Positions 12,179 through 23,327 of a DNA stretch of 64,000 bases are shown here, piece after piece. The position numbers were made by a program, and so were the translations under genes. The notes under the pieces are model-generated. The model searched no databases, was not told where the DNA came from, and was given only the letters and a program-made list of their open reading frames with translations. The DNA is from Cryptomeria japonica. Taxonomy: Eukaryota; Streptophyta; Pinopsida; Cupressales; Cupressaceae. How positions within the stretch are numbered: the first letter of the stretch is position 1; every line of letters starts with the position of its first letter. The stretch is from the NCBI RefSeq assembly GCF_030272615.1, contig NC_081412.1:665674352-665738351 (forward strand), read 5' to 3'.

Positions 12179-13101
12179 TTTTTTTTATAAAAGGTCATAG
12201 GCCTAAATATATTATTAATTATTACATACTAAGATCAGATCGAGTAGCCATAGCCAACCCAGGAAACTAAACACTCCAAGAACAATCACTCAATTATTAA
12301 ATACCACCCCACATGGGAAAAAACTAGAGCAAACTATTAGTGTTCTCACAACCCTAGAAGAATAGCCAATTCCTAATGGATAAATTAATTCAGGACACTA
12401 GCTAGAACAACTCACTGACTCCATTGCAAATAAAATTATTCACATTAGGGAGCATCTTGAGGACATAATCTATCATTTCTATTTGACACTGCATTTTGCG
12501 AGCAACTTGCAATGCACCAAAGTAATAACACAAAGTAGCTACATATATAATATCCTACATGGAATGCATTTATCTCAACCAACAATTTGGAATCAAGCCC
12601 AGAAGGCTCATAGATCCACCAGTTGAAACTACACCTGCTGCCAAACAATACGTTTTGAGAGCTACCTCTAAGTATCCTTCCAATGAAGCAAGAAAAACAC
12701 TTGCTAGAAATCCAGAGAGCATTTTGTAGGACACCATCCACAGTACATAACTTATGAAAGAGTTCAATCCATGAATAGTGAAAATAAATTGTTGATAGGT
12801 AACAATCACAATGTTGAGGCTTGCAATTTCTTGTCTATTCCAAATCCTTGTGGGTAGCTGAAAAAAGAAAGACAATGTTCATAGAAAGAATCCTCCCTTG
12901 TAGAAAAATTTTCAATTTGGGAGTAGCCAGTACTCAAAGAAAACTTCCATGGAAACAACATCCACAACTGGCAACTCCAACCAAGGGTGAAAGGATAAGA
13001 AATCCTACAACCACTTGTGCAATCTCCATACAAGCAATTGAAGTGGAGTTTGTATTTTCATAAACAAGTGTGTTGTTATTCTGCACTTCATCATTCCCAA
13101 A
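12179..13101 (-). other. Probable LINE 3' untranslated region with unassigned reading frames
   Basis: On the minus strand this follows the LINE ORF2 stop codon (13102-13104) and ends in a run of eight As, seen as T at 12179-12186, after an AT-rich stretch. That is the layout of an L1 tail. Overlapping minus-strand frames at 12445-12741, 12570-12875 and 12806-13033 are partly hydrophobic but change frame repeatedly, and I cannot match them to a family. They may be chance frames, a captured gene fragment or an older insertion. A 0.9-kb 3' UTR would be long for a plant L1. Confidence 0.4.
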
Positions 13102-13232
13102 TTAGGTAGGGAAGTAGTCCCATTCATCATATTGGGTTCTTTCTTGAATGGCCTTGTTTGCCACTCCATCTACAAGACTTTGCTTCTCTACAATAGTGTG
13201 AAAACTCATATTGATCTAGGAGCTTAATTAGA
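13102..13232 (-). pseudogene. LINE ORF2 fragment: C-terminus of RNase H
   Basis: Minus-strand translation gives a REA...LVDGVANKAIQER segment, the end of the RNase H domain of plant L1 ORF2 (compare REAN..AD.LA in relatives), with a TAA stop at 13102-13104. It joins the RNase H fragment at 14031-14348 once the solo LTR between them is removed. The join is out of frame in places. Confidence 0.75.
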
Positions 13233-14030
13233 TGAAACAGTCACCGGTGAGGAGGGACCTCAAGGAGATCAATCAGGACCTCTCACCTAGAGTAAACACA
13301 ATGGAAACACACAGATATGATGGAGGCAATGCAGAACATATAGTTTTATTGCATGAAATTTGATTACATCCAACCGGTAACAACCGGGTTACGACATACT
13401 GGCACACAGGCCTGGTAGAATAGGTCACAACCTGGACCTTGAATCAAAAGATCTATCTTCTAGGTATAGTCTATCTATCTAATACTCTTATTGATTTTAA
13501 TTGATTACATTCTAAAGTATGATTACAAATATATATATATATCGATCCAAAGGATCCAGTCAGCCCAAAAGGGATCAAAACCTAAAGAACAAGACCTAAT
13601 GTACAAAATAAAAAAGATCGACCTCCATCAAGAGATTCCTCTGGAAAATCCAAAGGAATAAATGTAGAAGGTCAGCCACACACTAAGAAAGATCAAGATC
13701 AATGCTCAAGGATCCACAAGCTTCGGAATTGGTTCTGATAGATCACCAAAATAGGTCTCGGGCAACGGGTAACAAAGGAACAACCGGTAACAATAAACTG
13801 CCATGGAAACCGGTGGTGATATCTTACCGGAAAGTGATCCAAATGAGATGTAGTTTGAAAGCAATAAATATGATCAAGTCTTCAAGTAGAATCCAACTCC
13901 ATAGGATCCAGTGAGCCAAAACTAGGACACACAGAAGGGAAAACTAAAACATAAAACATAAAACAAAACAGAAAGGAAATTTTTTTTGGTTGATACAAGA
14001 TTACTGTGAACCGGGGAAGCTCCTGTATCA
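13233..14030 (+). mobile_element. Solo LTR with target duplication TTAGA
   Basis: 798 bp beginning TGAAACAG and ending TGTATCA, flanked by TTAGA at 13228-13232 and 14031-14035. There is no primer-binding site, PPT or coding domain. An older relative lies inverted at 44834-45625 inside E5. A solo LTR is the normal product of recombination between the two LTRs of one element. Numerous ACCGGT motifs link it loosely in style to the E2 and N LTRs. It interrupts the RNase H region of the LINE. Confidence 0.85.
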
Positions 14031-14348
14031 TTAGAGAAAGAGTCTATTGTAAGAGGTATTTGAGATGCTAGATAGGGTAATTGAATGTGATATACCTTCA
14101 AATAGTACCATTGAATCCGCTTCAATACATAGATTGGTTGCTTTTCTTTTGATTGTCAAGGAGAGCCCCAAAATGAGAGCTAAGAATTTTGCCATGTTAT
14201 TTGTGGACGGAGGATGTGTTTCCAAACTACCTTCAGGACATTCCCATGATTATCCCTTAAGATTGCACCAACTACTGACACCCCAAGGTTGCCTTTGGAG
14301 TCCCCATAAAATTTAGTTTGATCCAATTGTGAGGAGGGGGTTCCATCC
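14031..14348 (-). pseudogene. LINE ORF2 fragment: N-terminal part of RNase H (RVT_3 type)
   Basis: Minus-strand translation shows GDSKGNLGVSVVGAILRDNHGN, the RNase H start of plant L1 elements (relatives read FDGASKGNPG.AG.G.IRD), then a LGLSL segment and an EADSM motif. The first catalytic Asp region is altered and there are frame changes. Upstream sequence continues at 24810 on the far side of E2, as shown by the target duplication CATCC and by the reading of the joined flanks (GW then PPPHNW). Confidence 0.88.
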
Positions 14349-15750
14349 TGTTGGCATTGCATGAAGATTGCATTGATGAAGTATAGTGTTGTCATTGATA
14401 TCAATAGTAACCGGTAATGGAGTTGTATTGCAACTGGTAGTGATGCAACAATGCAATCGGTAGTAAAGCAGTGAATGAAACTGGTATTGGTATTTCAAAT
14501 AGAGTGATCAAATGGTAACCCAAACCAGTTGATAGGCATAACCCTAATCGATGGAGCTTGGTGAATCGGTTGTGATGATCTATGATCGAATGGTGATCGG
14601 AGATGAAAATGTCGCGTAAGCATGATGCACATGATGAGTTTCAAAGTGATTTCGGTGCGAGAAGATAACCATTTATCTTGGGAATGAGAAAATGCATAGC
14701 ATGAAGTGATAATCACATGATGAGTTACAAGATTCTATGTGTGGTGATCCAGGAACGGTTGATGTTGTCTAGAACAATGTGTAGTTGATTGCTATGTAAT
14801 CCAATAGTTATGTTTGAACTGATATGTTTGTAATCTCTATGATATTTGTAGGTTTTGTGATGTGTTACCGACCTATTGTATTTGTATTTAAGGTCGATGA
14901 GTTGTTTGTAATTGTGTTGGCAATTTGGTTAAGTGTGGTAGTGAGATTGTTGTTGAACCAGAAGGAGTGTCTGCAGAATGTTGTGAAGGTAGATAGGAGC
15001 GAAAAGGATCTGATTAAGCAAAGAAGTGATATTTCCATATCAGCAAAGACCTTGTTGTTCTCTAACCATTACAACAGTTAAATCTCTTGACTGGGTAAGA
15101 TTTAACAAGCTTGGTGTTGTCTAAATCCTCTAACCAGGTGATCCATTAGCTTGGATTTTGAAATCCTCTACCGAGGTTACTCCTAACAGGGTATTGTAGT
15201 CAATCCCTTAACCAGGTGGTCCCTAACTAGATCTATTCTTAACAAGACATTATTGCATAAGCTTCTAATAAGCCTTGGCTCCTAATAGGGCAAACTTCAG
15301 AAGAGTTCAAAATACTTGTGGGTGTTCATCCCCATCGTGGTTTTTCCCATTTGGGTTTCCACGTGAAAAAACATTGTGTCAAGTGGTGAATGATTTTGTG
15401 GATGTGTTTTGATATGGTTGATTTGAATAACTGGTAAAGTCACTTAGATATGTTTAGATGACCAGAATTGATCTGGAATGAGCTATTACTGATGTTAGTA
15501 AAGTGATTTAATGTTTTGGTTAAATGATATTTGAGTTTTAGATCTATTATATTGTATCATTTATGTTTTGGTCAACCGGTAAAGTTTGACAGTGTGTTCG
15601 CAGTTTTTGTTACAGTGACTAAACCGGTTAGTTTAGGAAGTTGTTTTTGAGTTGGGTTTAAGTTTGGTGAAATTTTAGTATATTTTCTATCTACTGATTC
15701 ACCCCCCCCCCTTAGTAGTTGATCGAAACCATATTATCATCATATTATCA
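14349..15750 (+). repeat. E2 5' LTR
   Basis: 1402 bp starting TGTTGGCATTGC and ending ATTATCA. It has one full copy and a partial copy of a 23-bp repeat near 14429, against four full copies in the 3' LTR. Many ACCGGT motifs and a block of CCTCTAACC-like repeats around 15090-15300 give it a distinctive texture. Confidence 0.95.
15691..15718 (+). promoter_or_regulatory. U5 hairpin with C-rich loop, E2
   Basis: CTACTGA (15691-15697) pairs with TTAGTAG (15712-15718), with one G-T wobble, around a TTCAC(n) loop. It is the E2 counterpart of the E1 hairpin with a different stem sequence. In the 3' LTR the stem has one mismatch and a longer C run. Confidence 0.6.
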
Positions 15751-15752
15751 AT

Positions 15753-15764
15753 TGGTATCAGAGC
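15753..15764 (+). other. E2 primer-binding site (tRNA-iMet)
   Basis: TGGTATCAGAGC, two bases (AT) after the LTR end. Confidence 0.93.
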
Positions 15765-15820
15765 ATTTCAGGTCCTCTTGTGTTTAAGCCTAATAGCTTG
15801 AGGAAAAGTTCTAGGATAAC

Positions 15821-16849
15821 ATGATGAAGAAAGAAGGTCCAAAATTCAATAGGAAAAACTATAGAATCTAGAGTGATAGGATGAAGATCTATATCAAGAG
15901 CTTAGGAAGTCAATATTCGGAACATGTTGTTACTAAATATAACTTGCCTAGTGGGATTTTGTCAGATGATCAAAACAAGGAGCAACATGAGAAAAATCAA
16001 GCATTGGAGGCTATTATCAGTTCCTTGTTCGATTCAGAGTATGTTGATGTTCATGGACTGGAGACTGCTTATGAAGTATGAAAGAAACTAGAAGATATTT
16101 ATAGCACTGATGAGCATGTTAAGATTGCCAAAGAAGAGAGTCTGAGAGGTAAATTTGATGATATGCGGATGGTTTAAGGTGAAAATATTCAACAGTCTAG
16201 TCAAAGGATCAAGGAGATAGTCAGAGAGATCAAAAGTGTTGGAGGTACAATGGAGGATACCACAGTGGTTAGAAAGGTGTTGAGAACCCTTCTACCAATC
16301 TATGTTATCCAAGTTGCGGCCATTCAGGAACTCAAGTCTACTGATAAAACAAAGGTAACTCTTGACTTCATCATTGGTAAATTAACAACATTTGAATTAA
16401 ATGGTTTTGATGGAAGTGTTCAGAGAGCAAGATCTGCATTTAGAGCTTCAGTATCAACCCCACTGGTAAGGAAAAGCAGGGAAGTGAGCTATAGTCATGA
16501 GTCTAGATCCAGTAGAGATTAGAATGATGAAGATAATCTGATTGAGCTTGAAGCATTGTTGGCCAAGCGGTTACCCAGAGGTACTAGTAAGTACAGAAGT
16601 AAATTACCATTGAAGTGTTTTGCATGTAACCGAATTGGACATATTGCAACTAACTGTCCTAATGAAGATAATGAGAAAATACAAGAGAAGTAGAGAAAGA
16701 ATAAAGGCAAAGGTAAAAGAGATTGTCTCATTGCAGTGGATGGAGGAATTACAGATGAGGAATCTAAGGAAGATGCAAATGAGGACATTGTCTTTGTTTC
16801 TTTTAAAGAAGAGACATCAAATCAGAAGGCATTAGTCTCTCGCATGGAT
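15821..16849 (+). pseudogene. E2 gag (multiple nonsense codons)
   Basis: The ATG pair at 15821/15824 follows the primer site and opens a frame with the FNRKNYRI gag opening. In-frame stops follow near 15870 and 16079 (tryptophan in relatives), near 16177 (probably glutamine) and at two later sites. The remaining text keeps the UBN2-type core, including TTVVRKVLRTLLP at about 16258, and one intact CCHC knuckle at 16616-16657. Only one knuckle and no long coiled coil are seen, so it is shorter than the E1 gag. The nucleocapsid role is inferred from the knuckle and position. Confidence 0.88.
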
Positions 16850-18517
16850 AGTTTTGATGGTTGGATTATAGGCAATGGTTGTTCACGCCACATGAGTGGT
16901 GACCAGAGTAAGTTTCTTACGAGAGATTTTAATGGAGGTGTTGTGAGATTTGGGAATAACTCACCCTGCATGGTGAGAGCAAAGGGATCCATCTCTCTAA
17001 ATGGTAAAAGCAGTGCAGATGATGCCTACTAGGTTGAAGGACTAAAACATAATCTTTTGAGTGTTTCTCAACTCAATGACAAAGGTTATCCACTAGAATT
17101 CAAGAATGCAGTCTGCAAGATTTATGGAAGCAAAGGTGAACTGATTTCAACCGACAACAGACTAGAGGTAACTTGTTTCATTTAAATTCCAAAGTCAACT
17201 GTTGTTTAATTGCAAAAGTAGAAGATATTTGGTTTTGGCATCAAATATTCTGTGATGTAAATTTTGATAACATTATAAAAGTCAATAAGTCCAAATCAGT
17301 AAGAGGTTTTCCATAGTTGGAAAAATCGGTGAATGGTTTGTGCAAGGAATGTCAGTTAGTGAAGATGACATCCTCAACCTTCAAGAGCAATTTTTTCTCA
17401 CCAGAACATTTGCTAGATTTGGTTTGTACCGACCTTTGTGGACCAATGAGGACTAGGAGTATTCAAGGTGATCGGTAATTCATGATTTTTACCAATGACT
17501 ACTCAAGAATGGTGTGGGTCACATTCTTGAAAGACAAGATAGAAGAATTTAGCAATTTTAAGGCATTCAAAGCCTTAGTTGAAAATGAAAGTGGAAAGAA
17601 GATAAAGTGCTTAAGAACCGATCAAGGTGGTGAATTTACTTCAGAGGAATTCACTAGATACTGTGAAGACAATGGAAATCAGAGGTAGATTTATGCACCT
17701 AGGACACCACAGCAAAATGGTATTGCAGAAAGGAACAATCAGTCAATTGTTGAAGCTATTAGAACTATGCTAATTCAAGGAGGTGTAGCTAATACATTTT
17801 GGAGATAAGCTATCAACACAGCTATTTATACAATGAACTAGATACTGGTTAAAAGAGGTAAGGTTAAAACTCCTTATGGGTACTGGTATGGTAGATCACC
17901 TAATGTCAGTTACTTTAAGATTTTTGGTAGCAGATGTTTTATCAAAAGAGGTGATTATGTTGGTAAGTTTGATGCCAAGAGTGATGAAAGCAGATTTCTT
18001 GGTTACTCCACCAAGAGAAAAGCTTACAAGTGTTACAACAACCAAACCAAGAAGATCATTGAAAGTGTTAATGTCTAAGTTCATGAGTTTCCTGAGAAAT
18101 CGGGGGAATCTAGTAAAGAGAAGTAAGAAGGACCTTACACACTATTTTTGGAACCAGAACCAATGAAGCCAGAAGTTGGTGAACAGAACAGAGAAGTCCC
18201 AATACAACTGAAACAGGGAGGTCCAACAGAAAAAGAAGAAAATAAAGAAGAAGAAGAACCTGAAAAACAAGATCATGTCCTTCCAAGGTATGTTAGACTC
18301 AATCATAGCCCTGATTAGATTATTAGAAACATGAATGCAGGTGTGCTAACAAGAACAAGTCTTAGAGAGAACTCTTGTATGATTTCCACCATTGAGCTTA
18401 GAATTGCAAAAGAAGCATTTGCAGATGAAGACTGGATCAAGGCAATGGAAGAAGAACCTGACGAGATAGAGAAGAACAATACTTGGTCACTAGTACCCAG
18501 ACTGGAGAACAAGAATG
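16850..18517 (+). pseudogene. E2 pol, first part: protease and integrase
   Basis: The protease reads GNGC where relatives have DSGC, so the catalytic Asp is replaced by Asn. The GAG-pre-integrase region around 17100-17400 is frameshifted. The integrase core is in the frame of 17482 with NDYSRMVWV, RTDQGGEF and, after a TAG near 17686, PQQNGIAERNN. Several more stops follow. The connection region ends at the N-terminal RT text NTWSLVPR, and the frame is cut at 18517 by element N. It resumes at 21581. Confidence 0.9.
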
Positions 18518-19293
18518 TGTTAGGATTCCCAAAGATACTGAGAGGGGGGGTGAATTAGTATCTAACCGGTTATAAGATTTTCTTAACTTAAAACATGTAA
18601 AGCATATGAATACTGTATACCGGTAAACAAGAAATAATGCAATAAATAGAGATAACAACAACCACATGAAAAACACACCATAACACAGTAGTTTAATGAA
18701 GAAACCTGGTGTGGGAAAAACCTCAGTGGGATTTGTGACCCACAATATTCACTTACTGGCCAATAAGAGAATATTACTGCTACAAGAGGGGCCTGCACAT
18801 GCAGGAAGGCCAAGTGCCTAGAGCTTACTACTCAATTACAAAATGGGAAGTCTCACTGACTTACAAAATGGATTATATAAATCCAATGTCTTGTACTGCT
18901 TCAAAATATCATCTACTATGCCAGATCCAGTACCGGTTTATAGCTCTGCTTCATACATAAACCCTTAACATATAATTCGCATAATAGGTCTGCCTTATTT
19001 CGCCTATCAACTTCCTTTCTTCCTTCAAAAAATGTTCTACAATGATCTCTTATATATATGAGTCATTTTACAACTTGCCAAGTCAGCTTACAATGATTTT
19101 ATAATAATTTACAAAATATATTATAAACAAAATTCATGTAAGCTTCTGTGCCAGTATACTTCCTTTCACTACTAATGGTCTGTGTGTCGGTGTAGAGTCT
19201 GACCTTGCTAGTGTCATAGGATTGTAAGGTTGCCATCAATGAAAAAACCTTCAATAACCTACAATAGCTCATTGGAGTGTACATTTGCCAACA
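18518..19293 (-). repeat. N 3' LTR (left copy)
   Basis: 776 bp. On the minus strand it begins TGTTGGCAAATG and ends CCTAACA. Its hairpin stem GATACTGA (18534-18541) faces TTAGTATC (18555-18562). Polypurine tract complement ATCTCCCCTTTTGG follows at 19294-19307. Confidence 0.93.
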
Positions 19294-19730
19294 ATCTCCC
19301 CTTTTGGCATTGATGGCAACACTCATTAGAAAAATCCAAAAATTGTTATCCAAAAAGAATCTGCCAGAATTGTCTTGCCAAAAATTGTGTACCAAAAGAA
19401 TATGTGCTCCCCTTGAGCTGATGAGTCATTTGCTGGTTATTTTTCCCATTCCACTACTCCTCATTTGGCATCAATGACAAAGGTTTTCAAAGTGTCAATT
19501 AAGTGTGGTTTCCTGTTTCATCCTTGTAACCGGTTGGTTACAATTTGAAAAAGATCTGCCAGTACCAGATTTAGGCTCTTAATGAATCATTTGCTATCTT
19601 TTAATGTGGCCTCTGTCCTCTGAATTGTACCGGTGAGGTGTTACATTTTCTCTGCCGGTGTTTTCTGTCCTTGAATTAAAGCATCAGATATTTCTTTTCT
19701 TGAGGCGAGGTAGCCCAATTTTGGACTAAG

Positions 19731-20700
19731 TCTCCATTTTAGGTCTTTTTCTTTTTCCTTTTATTCTCTCCTTTTCTCTTTCCAACTTTAGAAGTTCCTC
19801 CTCAAAACCTGTTATTTTCTGCTCAAAAACTGATAATGGTTCAGATGAATTAATGAAATTATCAGCTAGTTGATTTATTTCTTCCTGTATCTTGTTGATC
19901 TTTCGGTCTATATCTACTGTCAAAAAGTTAGTTTTACATGTATCTTTGTACAAGGTTTTAAATTCCTTCAATGTACTACATAGTTCCGGTAAAAGAGTGT
20001 CAAATTATCTTGTACACTTCTTTATTTCTTCTTCAAAGAATTTGTGTTTTTCCTTCTCTAGTTTCTCCTTGAATGCTTCCTCTTTTATTTGTTCAACTGT
20101 CATAGTGTTGTCAGTAATATACTTAGACAATGGGTCAAGTTGATTCAAAGAATCTTTATTATCTACATTGCACTTAGGTGCTATCATTTTCAAAATTGGA
20201 ATTGTGTCATCAATTGCTTTGTATGCTTGTGAACTACACTTTGTTATCTTCTTGATAGAATCCAAAAGAACTTCTATCACATTTGTCGGTTTAAATTCTG
20301 CATTTCAAGAGTCAACAATCTGTATTCTGTCGATGGGAGCAATTTCTTTGCTTGTGGTGACCTCTGGTAGGTCGGTTTGTGTTTTCATCTCTTTAAGCAA
20401 AGGTTTGGATTGCTCAGTTGTTGTCGGTGGCACTGTCTCTGCATGAACCTGTTGTTGTGAGGGAGCCTGTTGCTCTGCCTGTTTCTCAGTGTTATCATGT
20501 TTTCTTATTTCAGCTTATTCATCAGATCACTAAGAGTTTCCTTTTCATCATTCTCATTTTGCATCTTTTCACAAATTTCTCTTCTCTTGTTTCTTGCAAT
20601 GGTAAGATTTTCTTCAAGTGCTTGAATAATATCCTGTGCAGCCTTTAGATCATCTTCAAGTTTGATATTTTCTAACTATTCTACATCATAGTCTGAGAGA
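19731..20700 (-). pseudogene. N internal reading frame: charged coiled-coil protein, family unknown
   Basis: Read on the minus strand, a run of Lys/Glu-rich helical segments stretches from about 20700 down to 19731. A first block has DIIQALEENLTIARNKRR. A Gln/Pro/Thr-rich linker in a shifted frame is followed by IEVLLDSIKKITKCSSQAY, then DRKINKIQEEINQLADNF and ending in a basic KRKR tail near 19740. At least two stops and two frame changes interrupt it. I see no zinc knuckle, protease or RT motif and do not recognise the family. It could be a diverged gag-like particle protein or a captured host coiled-coil sequence. Confidence 0.5.
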
Positions 20701-20789
20701 GCTACTTCTAATTGCTTCATCAAGTTTTTCATCTCTACCAGTGTCAAGATCTTCCTCAAGCTGTTAGGCTTCTGAAAATAGAGGATCGG

Positions 20790-20801
20790 GCTCTGATACC
20801 A
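20790..20801 (-). other. N primer-binding site (tRNA-iMet)
   Basis: GCTCTGATACCA on the plus strand, two bases (AT) from the right LTR at 20804. Confidence 0.92.
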
Positions 20802-20803
20802 AT

Positions 20804-21580
20804 TGTTAGGATTCCCAAAGATACTGAGAGGGGGGGGTGAATCAGTATCTAACCGATTATAAGATTTTCTTAACTTAAAACATGTAAAGCATATCAATAT
20901 TGTATACCGATAAACAAGAAATAATGCAATAAATAGAGATAACAACAACCACATGAAAAACACACCATAACACAGTAGTTTAACAAGGAAACTCGATGTG
21001 GGAAAAAACTTAGTGGGATTTGTGACCCACAATATTCACTTACTGGCCAATAAGAGAATATTACTGCTACAAGAGGGGCTTGCACATGCAGGAAGGCCAA
21101 GTGCCTAGAGCTCACTGCTCAATTACAAAATGGGAAGTTTCACTGACTTACAAAATGGATTATATAAATCCAATGTCTTGTATTGCTTCAAAATAGCATC
21201 TACTATGCCAAATCCAGTACCGGTTTATAGCTCTGCTTCATACATAAACCCTTAACATATAATTCGCATAATAAGTTTGCCTTATTTCTCCTATCAACTT
21301 CCTTTCTTCCTTCATAAAATGTTCTACAATGATCTCTTATATATATGAGTCATTTTACAGCTTGCCAAGTCGGCTTACAATGATTTTACAATAATTTACA
21401 AAATATATTATAAACAAAATTTCTGTCGGCTTTTGTGCCGGTATACTTCCTTTCACTGTTGGTTGTCTGTGTGTCGATGTAGAGTCTGACCTTGTTGGTG
21501 TCATAGGATTGTAAGGTTGCCATCAATAACAAAAGCTTCAATCACCTACAATATCTCATTGGAGTGTGCATTTGCCAACA
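20804..21580 (-). repeat. N 5' LTR (right copy)
   Basis: 777 bp matching 18518-19293. Its U5 hairpin is perfect: GATACTGA at 20820-20827 and TCAGTATC at 20842-20849 around a G-rich loop (C-rich on the element's own strand). Confidence 0.93.
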
Positions 21581-22994
21581 GAATGTAATAGGTACAAAAT
21601 GGGTATTCAGGAATAAACTAAATGACGACGAAGTAGTGGTCATAATTAAAGCCAAACTAATATGCAAAGGATATGCACAAGAAGAAGGTGAAGACTATGG
21701 TGAGACATTTGCACCAGTTGCAATATTGGAAGGAGTAAGGACTCTACTTGCATTTGCGGCATACATAGGATTCAAAGTATATCAGATGGATGTTAAGTCA
21801 ACATTCCTAAATAGAATATTGGAAGAGGAAGTCTACATTAAACAGCCAGATGGTTATGCTTTAACTGTAGAAAAAGACATGGTGTGCAAATTACATAAGG
21901 CATTGCATGGACTGAAGCAAGCACCTAGGACATGGTATGAAAGATTACTCACTTGGTGAAGATAGGTTTTCAGAGAACTAGTGAAGATAGTAATATATGT
22001 CTCAAGTTAGAAGGAGATAAGATACTGGTAAGTGAGGTATTTTTTGATGATATCATTTTTGGAGGAAATGATAATATGTGTCATGACTTTTCTAATGAGA
22101 TGAAGAATGAATTTGAGATGTCACGGATAGATGAAATAAAAAAAAATCATAGGTCTACAAATTCAACAGATGAAGGAATGTATTTTCATCACACAATCCA
22201 AATATGTGAAAGAAGTATTGAAGACTTTTGGAATGGGAGACTGTAAACTAGTTGGAACACCAATGGTTACAAGTTGTAAATTGTCTAAGCAGAATGATTT
22301 TGCATCAATGGATGAAAAGGAGTACAGGTCAATGATAGGTAAACTACATTATGTTGTCCACAAAAGACCATACATTGCTCATGCAGTAGGATTGGTTGCC
22401 ATATTTCAAAAAAGCTCGAAGGAGACACACATGGTAGCAATTAAAAGAATTTTCAGATATTTGAAAGGCACAATTGATTATGGATTATGGTATCTATATG
22501 CAGAAGACTTTGATTTAAAAGTCTATACAGATGCAAACTGGGTAGTTAATGTTGATGACAGGAAGAGTACAATCGGAGGAACATTCTTTCTTGGAGGAAG
22601 ACTAGTGTCTTGGAGCAGAAAGAAACAGAGTTGTATCTCTCAATCTACATCAGAAGCTGAATATGTTGTAGCTTATATGAATTGTACCCAAGCAATCTGG
22701 ATAAAACACATTTTGGGAGATTTCAAGTTGAATATATCAAACCCAGTAAGGATTTTTTGTGATAACACCAGTGCAATAAACATTTCTAAGAACCCAGTGT
22801 TGCATGCTAGCACAAAGCATATTGAGTTGAAGTATTATTTCTTGAGAGAGAAAGTGCAAAGTAAAGATGTGTCACTAAAGCATGTATCTACTAAAGAATA
22901 GCTAGCAGATATCTTTACTAAACCTCTTCCTAAGTTTACTTTTGAGTATCTTAGAGGTAAGTTAGGGGTTGTACCCCTACATGAGGTCACTTAA
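21581..22994 (+). pseudogene. E2 pol, second part: RT and RNase H
   Basis: Starts with the duplicated GAATG and reads [13 protein letters not shown], continuing RT from 18517. The RT keeps KGYAQEEG, YQMDVKS and HGLKQAPR. A shift near 21955 moves the frame. The catalytic box reads FFDD instead of the copia YVDD, and a second shift lies near 22140-22170. From 22170 a 243-residue frame holds the RT end, then RNase H with DANW, STSEAEY, CDNTSA and an STKHIELKYYF segment. One TAG near 22900 precedes ADIFTKPLP and the stop at 22992-22994. Confidence 0.92.
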
Positions 22995-23327
22995 GCAGAA
23001 GTGGAAGACATCAGTCCCAGACCTTATTGAAAATCTTGAAGCAGGATTGGTGTAGAGTGGAGCTACTCCACAGGGGGAGTAGCTTGTTGCAGATCGGTGA
23101 AGCATGAAACTGTATGGTTAACCTTCACTTTGGCATTGTTGTCAAAGGGGAGGAAGAACTATATGATTGATAGCCAGTTACCAGCTGAAGACATGAAGAT
23201 ACAGTTGAAGGAGAGTATGTGATTGGAAAATGTAAACCAGGATTCCTATACTTGTGTATGCGTTTTACTCTCAACCATCACAAAGGGTATTGATATTTGT
23301 ATTGCCATGAATGCTAAAGGGGGAGAT
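22995..23327 (+). other. E2 untranslated region with repeated PPT-like modules
   Basis: Two modules of the pattern TTG.CAT..TG.CAAAGGGG are seen at 23129-23156 and 23303-23326. The second ends in AAAGGGGGAGA (23316-23326) and is the polypurine tract, one base before the 3' LTR. A further GGGGGAG lies near 23074. Confidence 0.8.

Larger units (their letters stand above)
18518..21580 (-). mobile_element. N: small non-autonomous LTR retrotransposon nested in E2
   Basis: LTRs of 776 and 777 bp, both TGTTAGG...CAACA on the plus strand, with target duplication GAATG at 18513-18517 and 21581-21585. The primer site is next to the right LTR and the polypurine tract next to the left one, so it lies on the minus strand. 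The internal region is only 1.5 kb and has no protease, integrase or RT, just a degraded coiled-coil frame. The same tRNA-iMet primer site, two-base spacer, U5 hairpin and PPT module as E2 suggest it was mobilised by an E2-like partner (inference). LTR divergence is about 5-6% by eye. Confidence 0.93.

Noticed and set aside
12445-13033. A host membrane transporter pseudogene (for example MATE type)
   Set aside because: Isolated words look transporter-like, but no ordered set of family motifs could be followed across the frame changes.
14824-15081. An 85-residue reading frame in the E2 5' LTR
   Set aside because: It lies wholly inside the LTR, is hydrophobic by composition, and is not preserved in the 3' LTR.
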